This document shows, in pieces, positions 1 through 6,663 of a DNA stretch of 10,362 nt. The DNA lies in the NCBI GenBank assembly GCA_003979185.1, contig RYWJ01000022.1, positions 1 through 10,362 on the forward strand, in the 5' to 3' direction. The notes under the pieces were generated by a model that was given only the letters and a program-made list of their open reading frames with translations, did not search any database and was not told the origin of the DNA. The translations under genes were made by a program, and so were the position numbers. Within the stretch, counting starts at the first letter, position 1. Every line of letters begins with the position of its first letter. The DNA comes from Candidatus Saccharimonadota bacterium. Its GTDB lineage: Bacteria; Patescibacteriota; Saccharimonadia; Saccharimonadales; Saccharimonadaceae.

Positions 1-34
1 TACATCCCCTCACCACCCTTAACCCATATACTAT

Positions 35-253
35 TTAGGTAGTAGCGACGCAGCGAACGGAGAAGCCGTAGTAACGGTCGTTGCCGCTGGCCGGGGCAAC
101 ATTGGTACTACCGAAGTACAGGTGGTATGCGTAGATGGTAGAGCTGGCAGTACGTGACCAGTAGAAGCCGCGGGAGCCGACATAGAGCAGTGAGCCATTG
201 CTGACGAACCCGGCATAAGGGAAGTTGATCTCAAACCCATTTGCAAGAATCAG
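35..253 (-). pseudogene. Start-less 3' fragment of a FISUMP-domain (C-type-lectin-like) surface protein gene
   Basis: Reading leftward from 253 to a TAA at 35-37 gives about 72 residues ending in the FISUMP hallmark: F-Y-W-S-R-T, then Y-A-Y-H-L-Y-F, then R-Y-Y-G-F-S-V-R-C-V and stop. Full FISUMP proteins carry an N-terminal signal or prepilin region and a W-R-L-P-T motif before this point, and both are absent here. An in-frame TAG at 254-256 closes the frame upstream and there is no ATG, GTG or TTG in it. No SD or promoter is seen between it and the tig hairpin. The fragment is clearly GC-richer than its neighbours, and 41 of 69 sense codons between 244 and 38 end in C. It could be a decayed paralogue, a silent donor cassette for gene conversion, or part of a diversity-generating retroelement. 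Family assignment is fairly firm; the role is inference. Confidence 0.7.
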
Positions 254-278
254 CTAAGATAAAAAGACTTCCACCAGT

Positions 279-306
279 AAGCCCTCAGCTATTTAGCTGA
301 GGGCTT
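279..306 (-). terminator. Perfect hairpin downstream of tig, probable terminator
   Basis: A 13-bp perfect inverted repeat with a two-base centre (12 bp with a 4-nt loop in practice; arm GCCCTCAGCT) begins 21 nt past the tig stop. It is the natural place for the tig terminator. No U-run follows directly on either strand. On the minus strand the next T-run is at 261-265, about 13 nt later, so termination may be weakened. Confidence 0.55.
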
Positions 307-326
307 GGTAGTATTTGTGTTATTAC

Positions 327-1655
327 TTATTTATCACTACTTTTCTTGGTAGCTGTTTTCTTGGCTGGCTTCGTATTAGCCGCATTAGATTCTACTAAGA
401 AATCCATCGTTTTATCAATAATCAAACGATTCTTAATATCCTGTCGCACTTCTGGCTTCTTGAGATTCTCCATGGCCTCTTTGGACTTTTGATATAAGTC
501 CTTCAGCTCGGCAACTTTGGCGGCAACTTCCTCGTCACTAGCTTCAATTTTTTGCTCACGTGCCAAGATTTGCAAGACTAATGATGCTTTGACGCGCTCC
601 TCAGCAACCTTACGAGCCTCTTTCTCCCATTCTTCAAACTTCTGACCAGCAGCCTCAATATAATCTTCTAATTGCATACCACGACTCGCTGCATTACGAC
701 GCATATCGTCACGAATGAAGCGCATTTGATCTTCGATCAAGATCTCTGGCGCAGCAACCTTTGAGCTCTTTACCAACTCAGCTACCAACGCCTCTCGATA
801 CTGTTCATTAGCACGATGACGATTCTGAGTCTCCAAATTCTTCTTAATGTCAGCACGAAGCTCATCCATAGTCTTGAAATCACCACATTTCTTCGCTAAC
901 TCATCATCTTCTTTTGGCTTTTGGATCTCATTCACTTGCTTGACAAGCGTTTCAAAAACAGCTTTTTTGCCAGCTAAACTTTTTTCGCCATAATTCTTTG
1001 GAAAAGTGACTTCAAGATCAAACTTATCACCAGAAGAATGCCCGATAATTCCCTCTTCAAAACCAGGAATAAATGTTTTTGATCCAAGCACTAAATGATA
1101 GTCTTTGGCACTGCCACCAGGAAAAGCTTCGCCATCACGCTTACCAACAAAATCAATGATCACTTCATCGCCATCCTGCGCAGCACGCTTGACTACAACT
1201 TTCTCACTGTAAGCATTAAGGATGTTATCTATAATCTCCTGAACTTCCGCCTTGGTCGGCTCAGTTTTTGGCATCTCCGCCTTTAATTTCTTAAAATCAC
1301 CGAGTTTTACGTCCGGCAAAACTTCAGCCGTTGCCACAAACTCTGCGCTTTCACCTGGAACGTATTTGCTAACATTGACGTGCTCAATAGCAATTGGGGT
1401 TTGCTTTGCGGACTCGAAAGCTGCTGGCATAGTCGTGCGTACTGCTACATCAAGTATTTCGTTATTGACCTCATTCTCTGGAACATTCTTCTCGACTAGT
1501 TCAACGGGAACTTTGCCCTTACGAAAGCCCTGTACCTTCAGATTAGTTGCTAAACGAGCTAAGGCTTTTTCGCGCGCTGACTGCAAATCATTTGCGTCCA
1601 GCGTTACTTTCACTTCCACTCTTGTATCGGATAATTTTTTCGTTGTAGTCTTCAT
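327..1655 (-). CDS. tig: Trigger factor, ribosome-associated chaperone and peptidyl-prolyl isomerase
   Basis: This cytosolic chaperone docks at the ribosomal exit tunnel, shields nascent chains and isomerises prolyl bonds. The 442-residue length is normal for the family. The N-terminal ribosome-binding domain (about 1-115) carries the signature G-F-R-K-G-K-V-P at 43-50. An FKBP-type PPIase domain spans roughly 158-243 (D-G-D-E-V-I-I-D-F-V-G near 161, F-I-P-G-F-E-E-G near 195). The helical C-terminal chaperone domain follows to about 422. The last 15 or so residues are a Lys/Thr/Ser-rich tail, common in small-genome lineages and not part of the fold. The ATG at 1655 is chosen because an extended -10 box ends exactly 7 nt upstream and no SD is present, which suggests a leaderless mRNA. 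It appears monocistronic, with a hairpin after the stop. Confidence 0.97.
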   Translation of the reverse strand: MKTTTKKLSDTRVEVKVTLDANDLQSAREKALARLATNLKVQGFRKGKVPVELVEKNVPENEVNNEILDVAVRTTMPAAFESAKQTPIAIEHVNVSKYVPGESAEFVATAEVLPDVKLGDFKKLKAEMPKTEPTKAEVQEIIDNILNAYSEKVVVKRAAQDGDEVIIDFVGKRDGEAFPGGSAKDYHLVLGSKTFIPGFEEGIIGHSSGDKFDLEVTFPKNYGEKSLAGKKAVFETLVKQVNEIQKPKEDDELAKKCGDFKTMDELRADIKKNLETQNRHRANEQYREALVAELVKSSKVAAPEILIEDQMRFIRDDMRRNAASRGMQLEDYIEAAGQKFEEWEKEARKVAEERVKASLVLQILAREQKIEASDEEVAAKVAELKDLYQKSKEAMENLKKPEVRQDIKNRLIIDKTMDFLVESNAANTKPAKKTATKKSSDK

Positions 1656-1662
1656 ATGGTAT

Positions 1663-1671
1663 ATTCTACCA
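1663..1671 (-). promoter_or_regulatory. Extended -10 promoter of tig (leaderless)
   Basis: On the minus strand TGG-TAGAAT forms an extended -10 (five of six consensus bases). Seven nt separate it from the tig ATG, so transcription would start at or next to the A of the start codon. No SD lies in this gap. Confidence 0.6.
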
Positions 1672-1699
1672 TAATTTCCTATTTTATCCTAGAACTTAT

Positions 1700-3289
1700 C
1701 TATGGAGTCATGATACCACCACGTTCACGCGTTCGAAGATAGCGCAAAGTTTCCTTCACTTCAGCACCAAGCTTGACTTTTGGATTCAGAATCCCACGTG
1801 GATCAAACGCCTCTTTAATGCTGGCGTATAATTGACGCTCGCCAACCCCTAAGGTTTTCCCCATCATTAAAGCCTTGACGCGCCCCTCTGGGCCATTACC
1901 CGTCAGTGAACCCTGGCAAGACTCCACCAACTGCGTATACAGCCTAATAAACTCAATGATCTTTTTACGTCCATCTATCGACTGACAATCAAAATCTGGT
2001 CGAACATAATAATTTGACGTTGCAAATGATCCAAAAACTGGCAGTTCCACACCCAGAGTTTGCTCAAGCGTCTTAAGACCATCTAGAAAATCACCAAAAT
2101 GCATGCTTGGAACAAATACATCGTCTAAGATTGGCGCACGCTCACCACGATCATCATTATTCAAATAGCACAACAGAGCGTTGTCAATACATTGAAATGC
2201 CATTGTATTTTCTGGAGTTTCCTCCACACAAAATGTTCCTTCTGGCAATACTTCCAAGGCGCGCTTCATTCGTTTGTTTAGCCTGAATCTACCATAGCCA
2301 AAATCAACCACCACCGCCATACCTCGACCAATCTTACGGATGAACAACTCTGATTTCTTGCCATGATCAGATGCATCCTCAAGGATTCTCAAATCACAAA
2401 TCTTCACCGTCGCAGGTTCCAAGTCGCATACAAAGTTCAAGAATCTTTGAGCAGCTTTCAAATCGTGAAATGAAACTAATAATCTACGCGACTCTGGCGG
2501 AACTGGCTCAACATGTAAGATAATATCCGATATTATTCCAAGTGTACCCTGAGAGGCAAACATCAACGGTAACAAATTTACTGAGTGTTGCTCACGTACC
2601 TTAACAATATTTGCATATCCCATGGCATCAAATGGACGCATTGATCGATCCAAGATCACATCGTCAAACTTATCTAAAATCTTACTAATCTTACGATACA
2701 AGACACCTTCGGTCGAATCTTCATTAGCCTTTGCCTCGGCTGCACGCAAACTCATCGGCGAAAGTTGCACCAAATCACCATTCGCAAGAACTACTTCAAC
2801 GCGTTCCACAAACTGGTAAATACCACCGTACCGGCGCGCAGCATCATCACTCGGACAGTTAGCAATCAGACCACCCAATGTCACGCGCGAATCATATTCA
2901 ACCGGCAACCACATTCCCTGCAAACGCAAAGCTTCATTCAACTTCCCCAAGGTCATACCAGGTTGCACTCGCACCAAGCGTCCACGCACATCAATTTCTT
3001 CAATATGATTAAACTTTTCCATTGATATCAAAAGACCTTCACCGATACTAGCGCCAGTTTTATCCAAACCAGTCCCGCGCGGCGTAATTGGCAAAAAGAA
3101 GTCACGATTAGCCAATTGATCTGCAAAACGTAAAAGCTTACGAATATCATCGGTACTTTCTGGAATGGCCACTAGTCGCGGAGTAATCTTAAGAATAGAC
3201 CGATCAGTTGAATACGCCTCACAAATCGACGGCCTGTCAAAAACGTTGCCGATAGTATGCCGATTCAAATACTCTGCCAGTTTGCTCAC
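1700..3289 (-). CDS. FAD-binding oxidoreductase of the GlcD / D-lactate dehydrogenase type with altered C-terminal metal site
   Basis: Numbering is from the upstream GTG at 3298. Residues about 36-178 form a PCMH-type FAD domain: P-R-G-T-G-L at 73-78, V-Q-P-G-M-T-L at 111-117, T-L-G-G-L-I-A-N at 140-147, Y-G-G-I at 157. The FAD-linked oxidase C-terminal domain shows S-Q-G-T-L-G-I-I at 249-256 and F-D-P-R-G-I-L-N-P at 498-506. Such enzymes oxidise 2-hydroxy acids and pass electrons to quinone or another acceptor; the substrate here is unknown. The family's G-H-x-G-D-G-N-L-H reads G-S-F-A-T-S-N-Y-Y at 423-431, and E-H-G reads N-G-P at 468-470, so metal-site His residues are lost. The GTG at 3289 is preferred because AGGTGG lies 5 nt upstream; the GTG at 3298 has no SD. 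No signal peptide is seen. Confidence 0.85.
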   Translation of the reverse strand: MSKLAEYLNRHTIGNVFDRPSICEAYSTDRSILKITPRLVAIPESTDDIRKLLRFADQLANRDFFLPITPRGTGLDKTGASIGEGLLISMEKFNHIEEIDVRGRLVRVQPGMTLGKLNEALRLQGMWLPVEYDSRVTLGGLIANCPSDDAARRYGGIYQFVERVEVVLANGDLVQLSPMSLRAAEAKANEDSTEGVLYRKISKILDKFDDVILDRSMRPFDAMGYANIVKVREQHSVNLLPLMFASQGTLGIISDIILHVEPVPPESRRLLVSFHDLKAAQRFLNFVCDLEPATVKICDLRILEDASDHGKKSELFIRKIGRGMAVVVDFGYGRFRLNKRMKRALEVLPEGTFCVEETPENTMAFQCIDNALLCYLNNDDRGERAPILDDVFVPSMHFGDFLDGLKTLEQTLGVELPVFGSFATSNYYVRPDFDCQSIDGRKKIIEFIRLYTQLVESCQGSLTGNGPEGRVKALMMGKTLGVGERQLYASIKEAFDPRGILNPKVKLGAEVKETLRYLRTRERGGIMTP

Positions 3290-3316
3290 CCAATCCACCT
3301 ATTTAACTTATGTCTT

Positions 3317-3325
3317 ATTATAGCA
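3317..3325 (-). promoter_or_regulatory. Extended -10 promoter of the FAD oxidoreductase gene
   Basis: TGC-TATAAT on the minus strand is a perfect hexamer with a TGn extension. It would start transcription near 3310 and leave a leader of about 20 nt that holds AGGTGG before the GTG at 3289. It is divergent from the promoter of the small plus-strand gene, about 50 bp away. Confidence 0.6.
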
Positions 3326-3372
3326 CAGCTTTTCGTGAAGAACTAGCATTTTTCTAGCCTTTTCGTAACAGA

Positions 3373-3381
3373 TGTTATAAT
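3373..3381 (+). promoter_or_regulatory. Extended -10 promoter of the 69-aa gene (leaderless)
   Basis: TGT-TATAAT is a perfect extended -10. Seven nt separate it from the ATG at 3389 and no SD is present, so the transcript probably begins at the start codon. No convincing -35 is seen, as is usual for extended -10 promoters. Confidence 0.65.
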
Positions 3382-3388
3382 TAGAACG

Positions 3389-3598
3389 ATGAAAAACAAG
3401 GTTTTTTACGATCGTGTTCCGAAGAAATGCTGGGTTGGTGAACACCAGAAGATTTGCTATGCAACGAAAGAAGAAGCCGAAGTTGCTGCGCTCGTGGCTC
3501 AGTATGACCACAACTCTCCCAAGCTCAGCGTATATAAATGTGAATATGGCGACCACTGGCATTTAAGCTCTCAACGCCCTAATTCGCCAACGCGATAG
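3389..3598 (+). CDS. Small Cys/His-containing protein of unknown function (69 aa)
   Basis: This is the only plus-strand gene. It is supported by its own extended -10 promoter, by convergence one base from the next stop codon, and by a protein-like pattern: Y-A-T-K-E-E-A-E-V-A-A at about 24-34, then Y-K-C-E-Y-G-D-H-W-H-L at 49-59. This resembles short bacterial proteins whose helix of the T-x-E-E-A type is followed by a Y-x-C-x-x-x-x-x-W-H-L element. Cys14, Cys23, Cys51, His56 and His58 could bind a metal, but the usual CxxC pair is missing. The basic N-terminus and small size would suit nucleic-acid or ribosome binding, which is only an inference. No membrane segment or signal peptide is seen. 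Confidence 0.7.
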   Translation: MKNKVFYDRVPKKCWVGEHQKICYATKEEAEVAALVAQYDHNSPKLSVYKCEYGDHWHLSSQRPNSPTR

Positions 3599-3599
3599 T

Positions 3600-5855
3600 C
3601 TATTTTCTTCTTTGAAGTACGGTTATGTCTGCGACGCCAGTGTCTGGGCTTTTTGGGATGAAAGCAGGCTGGTCCTGAGTTAAAGTATTAGCATCGTCTT
3701 GACTAGGAATCAGTCCTGTTGCTGGATATGTAGGCATCTTGTCAGCATCAGGATTGTCTGGTTTTACGGGTGCGGTTGTTCCTTGGTCTGGTGCGACTGG
3801 AGGTACTGGATTAGTCGTATCAGGATCTGGGTTGATTGGACTTTGCCCTTGATCATCCAGCCTACCACTCAAGACTGCACTGCGAGCAATACCACGTCGA
3901 CCAGACTGCGAATATGGCGTTAAGGTTAGCTTTTGCTCTCCTACTAATTCGCCCATCGTGAAATTGCCTTTACCCTCCTCTACAGCTACGAATCCCAACA
4001 GTGCATCGTCTAGACTCACCAATACTTTCTCCGCATTGGTTTCAAAAGTAATATGCGTTGTATCATCGTCAACCCTCTCGACCCCTAGCTCTGTAATTTC
4101 CGAAGCTTGTTCTACTGCTCGCTTCTGGACAATCTTTACTTTAGCTGACATCGTACTGGAACCTTTTTCGTCCGTTACACGCACCTGTACAAAACCCTCA
4201 AATTCTGAGTTAAATTGTTTCTCCACTATAGATTGACCAGCCACAAAATTACCGTTTCCTTCTAAATCCCACTCATATATTAAATCTTCATTACCAAAGC
4301 CATAGGAATTGCCAGCGTCAAATTTAAGCACATCACCTACCTCACCATAATATTCTAGATTGGAGAGTTTTGCCACAGGGCGATTAAATATAGATTCGGT
4401 CGACAAGCTCAGCTCAGACTCGACGTCAAAGAATGCCCCTCCAGTTCGCTCAGTAAGTTCGCGATAAGTTTCGCGCAATTCTTCTGGTGCGATCACATAA
4501 ATATTTACCGGATCAATACTTAAACTTAGCTCGACAATATCCTCAATAGTTGTAGCATCAAAATCTGGACTATGGTAGCCAGCATCAGTCAATACGACTA
4601 TACTTTTCGTCACATCGCGTCGCCACTCTACTCTAAGCAAAGCTTTTCGAAGTGCAGATAATAGCGATTCGTCTGCGTCACCACCACCACAATCCGACGC
4701 ATATCTATAAGGTGGGAAATTCTTCTCCTGACACTCAAAATCACAATTTACGAAAAAGGCTGGAAAGACCATATCCCTAAGATCACGATACTCATAAGCC
4801 GCTACTCGCCCACCATGCTTGCGCACTTCCTTGAACAACTTCACCTGCTGTTCACTATACTTTTTAATATATGGATCCATTGACCAAGTTACGTCCAATA
4901 AGAATACCAAATCATGTATATTAAGTCCATCTTTATCATTTTGCGTTTGATCTGGATATCGATTTTTTAGTTTTTCCCAAATTACCTGAGCTGCATCCTT
5001 ATAGCGATTACTGGAAATATATTTTGAGTGGTCCGATATGCTCATTTGCGAACTACACATAATATCACCATCATTACACCAAGTTCCTAGTTTGCCAGCA
5101 TAACCATCAGGCTGGTATGGTCGATGGCTACCCAAGACGCCAGTATATGCTTGACAATCGGGTACATCAGCACGATATTCAGATAAATTCTGTCCCATGC
5201 ATGCGTCTGGAGTTTTCGGCAACAACCATTCAGAAAGTGGCGAACCTTCTGGCAAATATATTTTCGGATCACCAAAAGTTGCAGCATAGATAATTTTGGC
5301 AGGATGAATATCGTGTATAGCTTTAGAAATAATCATAGCGCCCTGCGAATAGCCGCCTAATACATACTCTGTCTTGTGACACGAGCTTGAAATTTTCGTA
5401 ATATAAGCTTTGAGTTCATTTATGCCTTCCTCCACACTTTTCCCAAACTTTCCAGCTTCCCCTGCCGTCAAATATGCCTCAACCATATTTACTCCAGCCC
5501 AAAAGTTGCCACTAACCGCCGCAGCTGGATATTGATAACTCATTTGTTTTTGTGATCCTAGCTCATAAAAATTATAGCTCAAGGTAGCATGACTCAATCT
5601 TTCCTCCAAGCTACTTCGCCAAGCTTGATAATTTGGTCCATTTAGGGATTCTCCAGAACCACGTACAAAAATAAATTCCACATCATTACAACCCGCCGCT
5701 ACGCTAGGTACAGAATTTAATATGACTCCAAAGCTTGTTGTAGCTATAAATAATAATGCAAATATTACATTACAATAATGTCTCGGCTTTTCTTCTCGCC
5801 AACAAGTTTTATATTTTTGCTCCCAAAATTTATTTTTTAGCAATTTTCTCCGCAT
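3600..5855 (-). CDS. Secreted cutinase-like esterase fused to VWA and PKD domains
   Basis: Positions count from the GTG at 5867. A hydrophobic signal segment lies at about 33-57, after a basic region. The cutinase-type alpha/beta hydrolase domain (about 58-300) carries the nucleophile motif G-Y-S-Q-G-A at 172-177 (Ser174), the C-N-D-G-D-I-M-C element at 264-271 (probable catalytic Asp268) and D-H-S-K-Y with His280. A von Willebrand A domain (about 318-495) has a MIDAS D-V-T-W-S at 325-329 and T-D-A-G at 427-430. A PKD-like domain follows (about 505-582; F-D-A-G-N-S, Y-E-W-D-L-E-G-N-G), then an Ig-like stretch and a Pro/Asp-rich linker (675-735). The tail has S-P-D-T-G but no hydrophobic sorting helix. 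The start at 5855 (ATG) is chosen for GGAGG 5 nt upstream. Known cutinases cleave ester bonds in cutin, lipids or mycolate-type envelopes. A role in attacking or binding a host envelope is an inference. Confidence 0.85.
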   Translation of the reverse strand: MRRKLLKNKFWEQKYKTCWREEKPRHYCNVIFALLFIATTSFGVILNSVPSVAAGCNDVEFIFVRGSGESLNGPNYQAWRSSLEERLSHATLSYNFYELGSQKQMSYQYPAAAVSGNFWAGVNMVEAYLTAGEAGKFGKSVEEGINELKAYITKISSSCHKTEYVLGGYSQGAMIISKAIHDIHPAKIIYAATFGDPKIYLPEGSPLSEWLLPKTPDACMGQNLSEYRADVPDCQAYTGVLGSHRPYQPDGYAGKLGTWCNDGDIMCSSQMSISDHSKYISSNRYKDAAQVIWEKLKNRYPDQTQNDKDGLNIHDLVFLLDVTWSMDPYIKKYSEQQVKLFKEVRKHGGRVAAYEYRDLRDMVFPAFFVNCDFECQEKNFPPYRYASDCGGGDADESLLSALRKALLRVEWRRDVTKSIVVLTDAGYHSPDFDATTIEDIVELSLSIDPVNIYVIAPEELRETYRELTERTGGAFFDVESELSLSTESIFNRPVAKLSNLEYYGEVGDVLKFDAGNSYGFGNEDLIYEWDLEGNGNFVAGQSIVEKQFNSEFEGFVQVRVTDEKGSSTMSAKVKIVQKRAVEQASEITELGVERVDDDTTHITFETNAEKVLVSLDDALLGFVAVEEGKGNFTMGELVGEQKLTLTPYSQSGRRGIARSAVLSGRLDDQGQSPINPDPDTTNPVPPVAPDQGTTAPVKPDNPDADKMPTYPATGLIPSQDDANTLTQDQPAFIPKSPDTGVADITVLQRRK

Positions 5856-5860
5856 TCCTG

Positions 5861-5865
5861 CCTCC
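5861..5865 (-). promoter_or_regulatory. Shine-Dalgarno deciding the start of the cutinase-VWA gene
   Basis: GGAGG on the minus strand lies 5 nt before the ATG at 5855. It overlaps the alternative GTG at 5867 and so cannot serve it. This sets the mature gene start at the internal Met. Confidence 0.7.
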
Positions 5866-5894
5866 ACAGAACTATAATTTATATTCTGTGCGTC

Positions 5895-5924
5895 AGTATA
5901 TAGGAAAATTCTTCCATTTTACAA
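5895..5924 (-). promoter_or_regulatory. Candidate sigma-70-type promoter of the cutinase-VWA gene
   Basis: On the minus strand a -35-like TTGTAA (4 of 6) and a -10 TATACT (5 of 6) are 18 nt apart. The predicted start near 5888 leaves a leader of about 33 nt containing GGAGG. The flank is AT-rich, so alternative -10 boxes exist. Confidence 0.45.
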
Positions 5925-5940
5925 GCACTACCGAATTAGA

Positions 5941-6005
5941 CAACCATTTCAGCCGAATAAAGACCCCAGAAGCATATAATAACTAATTCAGCTCGATAAA
6001 GGCCC
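5941..6005 (-). repeat. Two imperfect direct repeats between ung and the cutinase-VWA gene
   Basis: A 26-nt unit at 5941-5966 recurs at 5980-6005 (39-nt offset) with 19 of 26 positions identical; the shared core is TTCAGC with ATAAAG a few bases later. The pair sits just upstream of the candidate promoter and just past the ung stop. It could be an operator or chance similarity in AT-rich DNA. Confidence 0.3.
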
Positions 6006-6014
6006 GCAAGGTAT

Positions 6015-6662
6015 TTACCAAACAATTTCCGTCAGCTCATGCTCGCGTAAGAAATCATTCGCTTTCCGAAAATGACCATTACCAAAAAAGCCATTGTATG
6101 CAGACAAAGGAGATGGATGCGCTGATTCTAAGATCAAGTGTTTTTCCGTGTTGATCAACTTCTTTTTACTGCGTGCATCACGCCCCCACAGCAAGAAAAC
6201 TAAATGATTACATTGCTCATTCAGATATCTTACAGTAGCCTCAGTAAACGTCTCCCAACCATGCCCACGATGGGAGCCAGCTTTATGCGCCTCAACCGTC
6301 AAAACGTTGTTGAGCAGTAGCACTCCTTGCTCCTGCCAGCTTCTTAGATTTCCAGTTTGATTACTATGGCTACCATACTCCTCATCGATCTCTTTATATA
6401 TATTTACTAAAGACGGTGGGATTGGTTGCGAATCTGGCACCGAAAAAGCCAAACCATGCGCAGCTCCAGGTGTATGATATGGATCTTGCCCCAAAATCAC
6501 TACCTTAACCTGGTTTAAATCCGTAGTGAAAGCCCGAAAAACCTGCGCCTTAGCGGGAAAAACTTGCTTGGTTTCATATGCTTCATGCAAGAACTTACTT
6601 AACTCAACAAAATATGGTTTAGCAAACTCCGAATCCAAAAAGGCCTTCCAGCTTTCGTGCAT
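6015..6662 (-). CDS. ung: Uracil-DNA glycosylase, family 1
   Basis: It removes uracil from DNA by cutting the N-glycosidic bond, the first step of base-excision repair in the cytoplasm. The 215-residue protein has every family-1 motif: G-Q-D-P-Y-H at 58-63 with the catalytic Asp60, L-L-L-N-N-V-L-T-V at 115-123, F-L-L-W-G at 156-160, and H-P-S-P-L-S-A-Y at 182-189 with His182 in the minor-groove loop. Length is typical. The ATG follows the stop of the upstream membrane-protein gene by one base (TAA-G-ATG). With only a weak purine-rich AAGAAG upstream, translation is probably coupled. Being last in an envelope-protein operon is unusual for a repair gene. Confidence 0.97.
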   Translation of the reverse strand: MHESWKAFLDSEFAKPYFVELSKFLHEAYETKQVFPAKAQVFRAFTTDLNQVKVVILGQDPYHTPGAAHGLAFSVPDSQPIPPSLVNIYKEIDEEYGSHSNQTGNLRSWQEQGVLLLNNVLTVEAHKAGSHRGHGWETFTEATVRYLNEQCNHLVFLLWGRDARSKKKLINTEKHLILESAHPSPLSAYNGFFGNGHFRKANDFLREHELTEIVW

Positions 6663-6663
6663 C

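Noticed and set aside
1..34. Possible GC-rich homing site or hairpin after the FISUMP fragment
   Set aside because: Only 34 bases are visible and they show no inverted repeat or GC-only run that would mark a retroelement homing site.
31..246. 71-aa minus-strand reading frame from a TTG at 246
   Set aside because: It is an out-of-frame shadow of the FISUMP fragment; its Ser/Thr/Ala-rich product has no domain pattern, whereas the neighbouring frame ends in a clear FISUMP motif.
1095..1674. Plus-strand open frames opposite tig
   Set aside because: Antisense shadows of a well-supported trigger factor gene, without promoter, SD or protein-like motifs.
2622..3025. Plus-strand open frames opposite the FAD oxidase
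   Set aside because: Shadows of a conserved coding frame, with no independent signals.
3308..3562. 84-aa minus-strand frame opposite the 69-aa gene
   Set aside because: It lies antisense to a gene with its own perfect extended -10, has no SD, and its composition looks random.
3637..3654. Small hairpin (CCAG/CTGG) followed by five T on the plus strand, as a terminator for the 69-aa gene
   Set aside because: The stem is only 4 bp and lies inside codons for the Pro-Asp-Thr-Gly tail of the convergent gene; too weak to call.
5087..5287. 66-aa minus-strand frame inside the cutinase domain
   Set aside because: Shadow of the esterase frame, which carries conserved Cys, Asp and His elements.
5975..5980. 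TATAAT on the plus strand between the cutinase gene and ung
   Set aside because: It would drive transcription antisense into ung with no plus-strand gene downstream; likely chance in AT-rich DNA.
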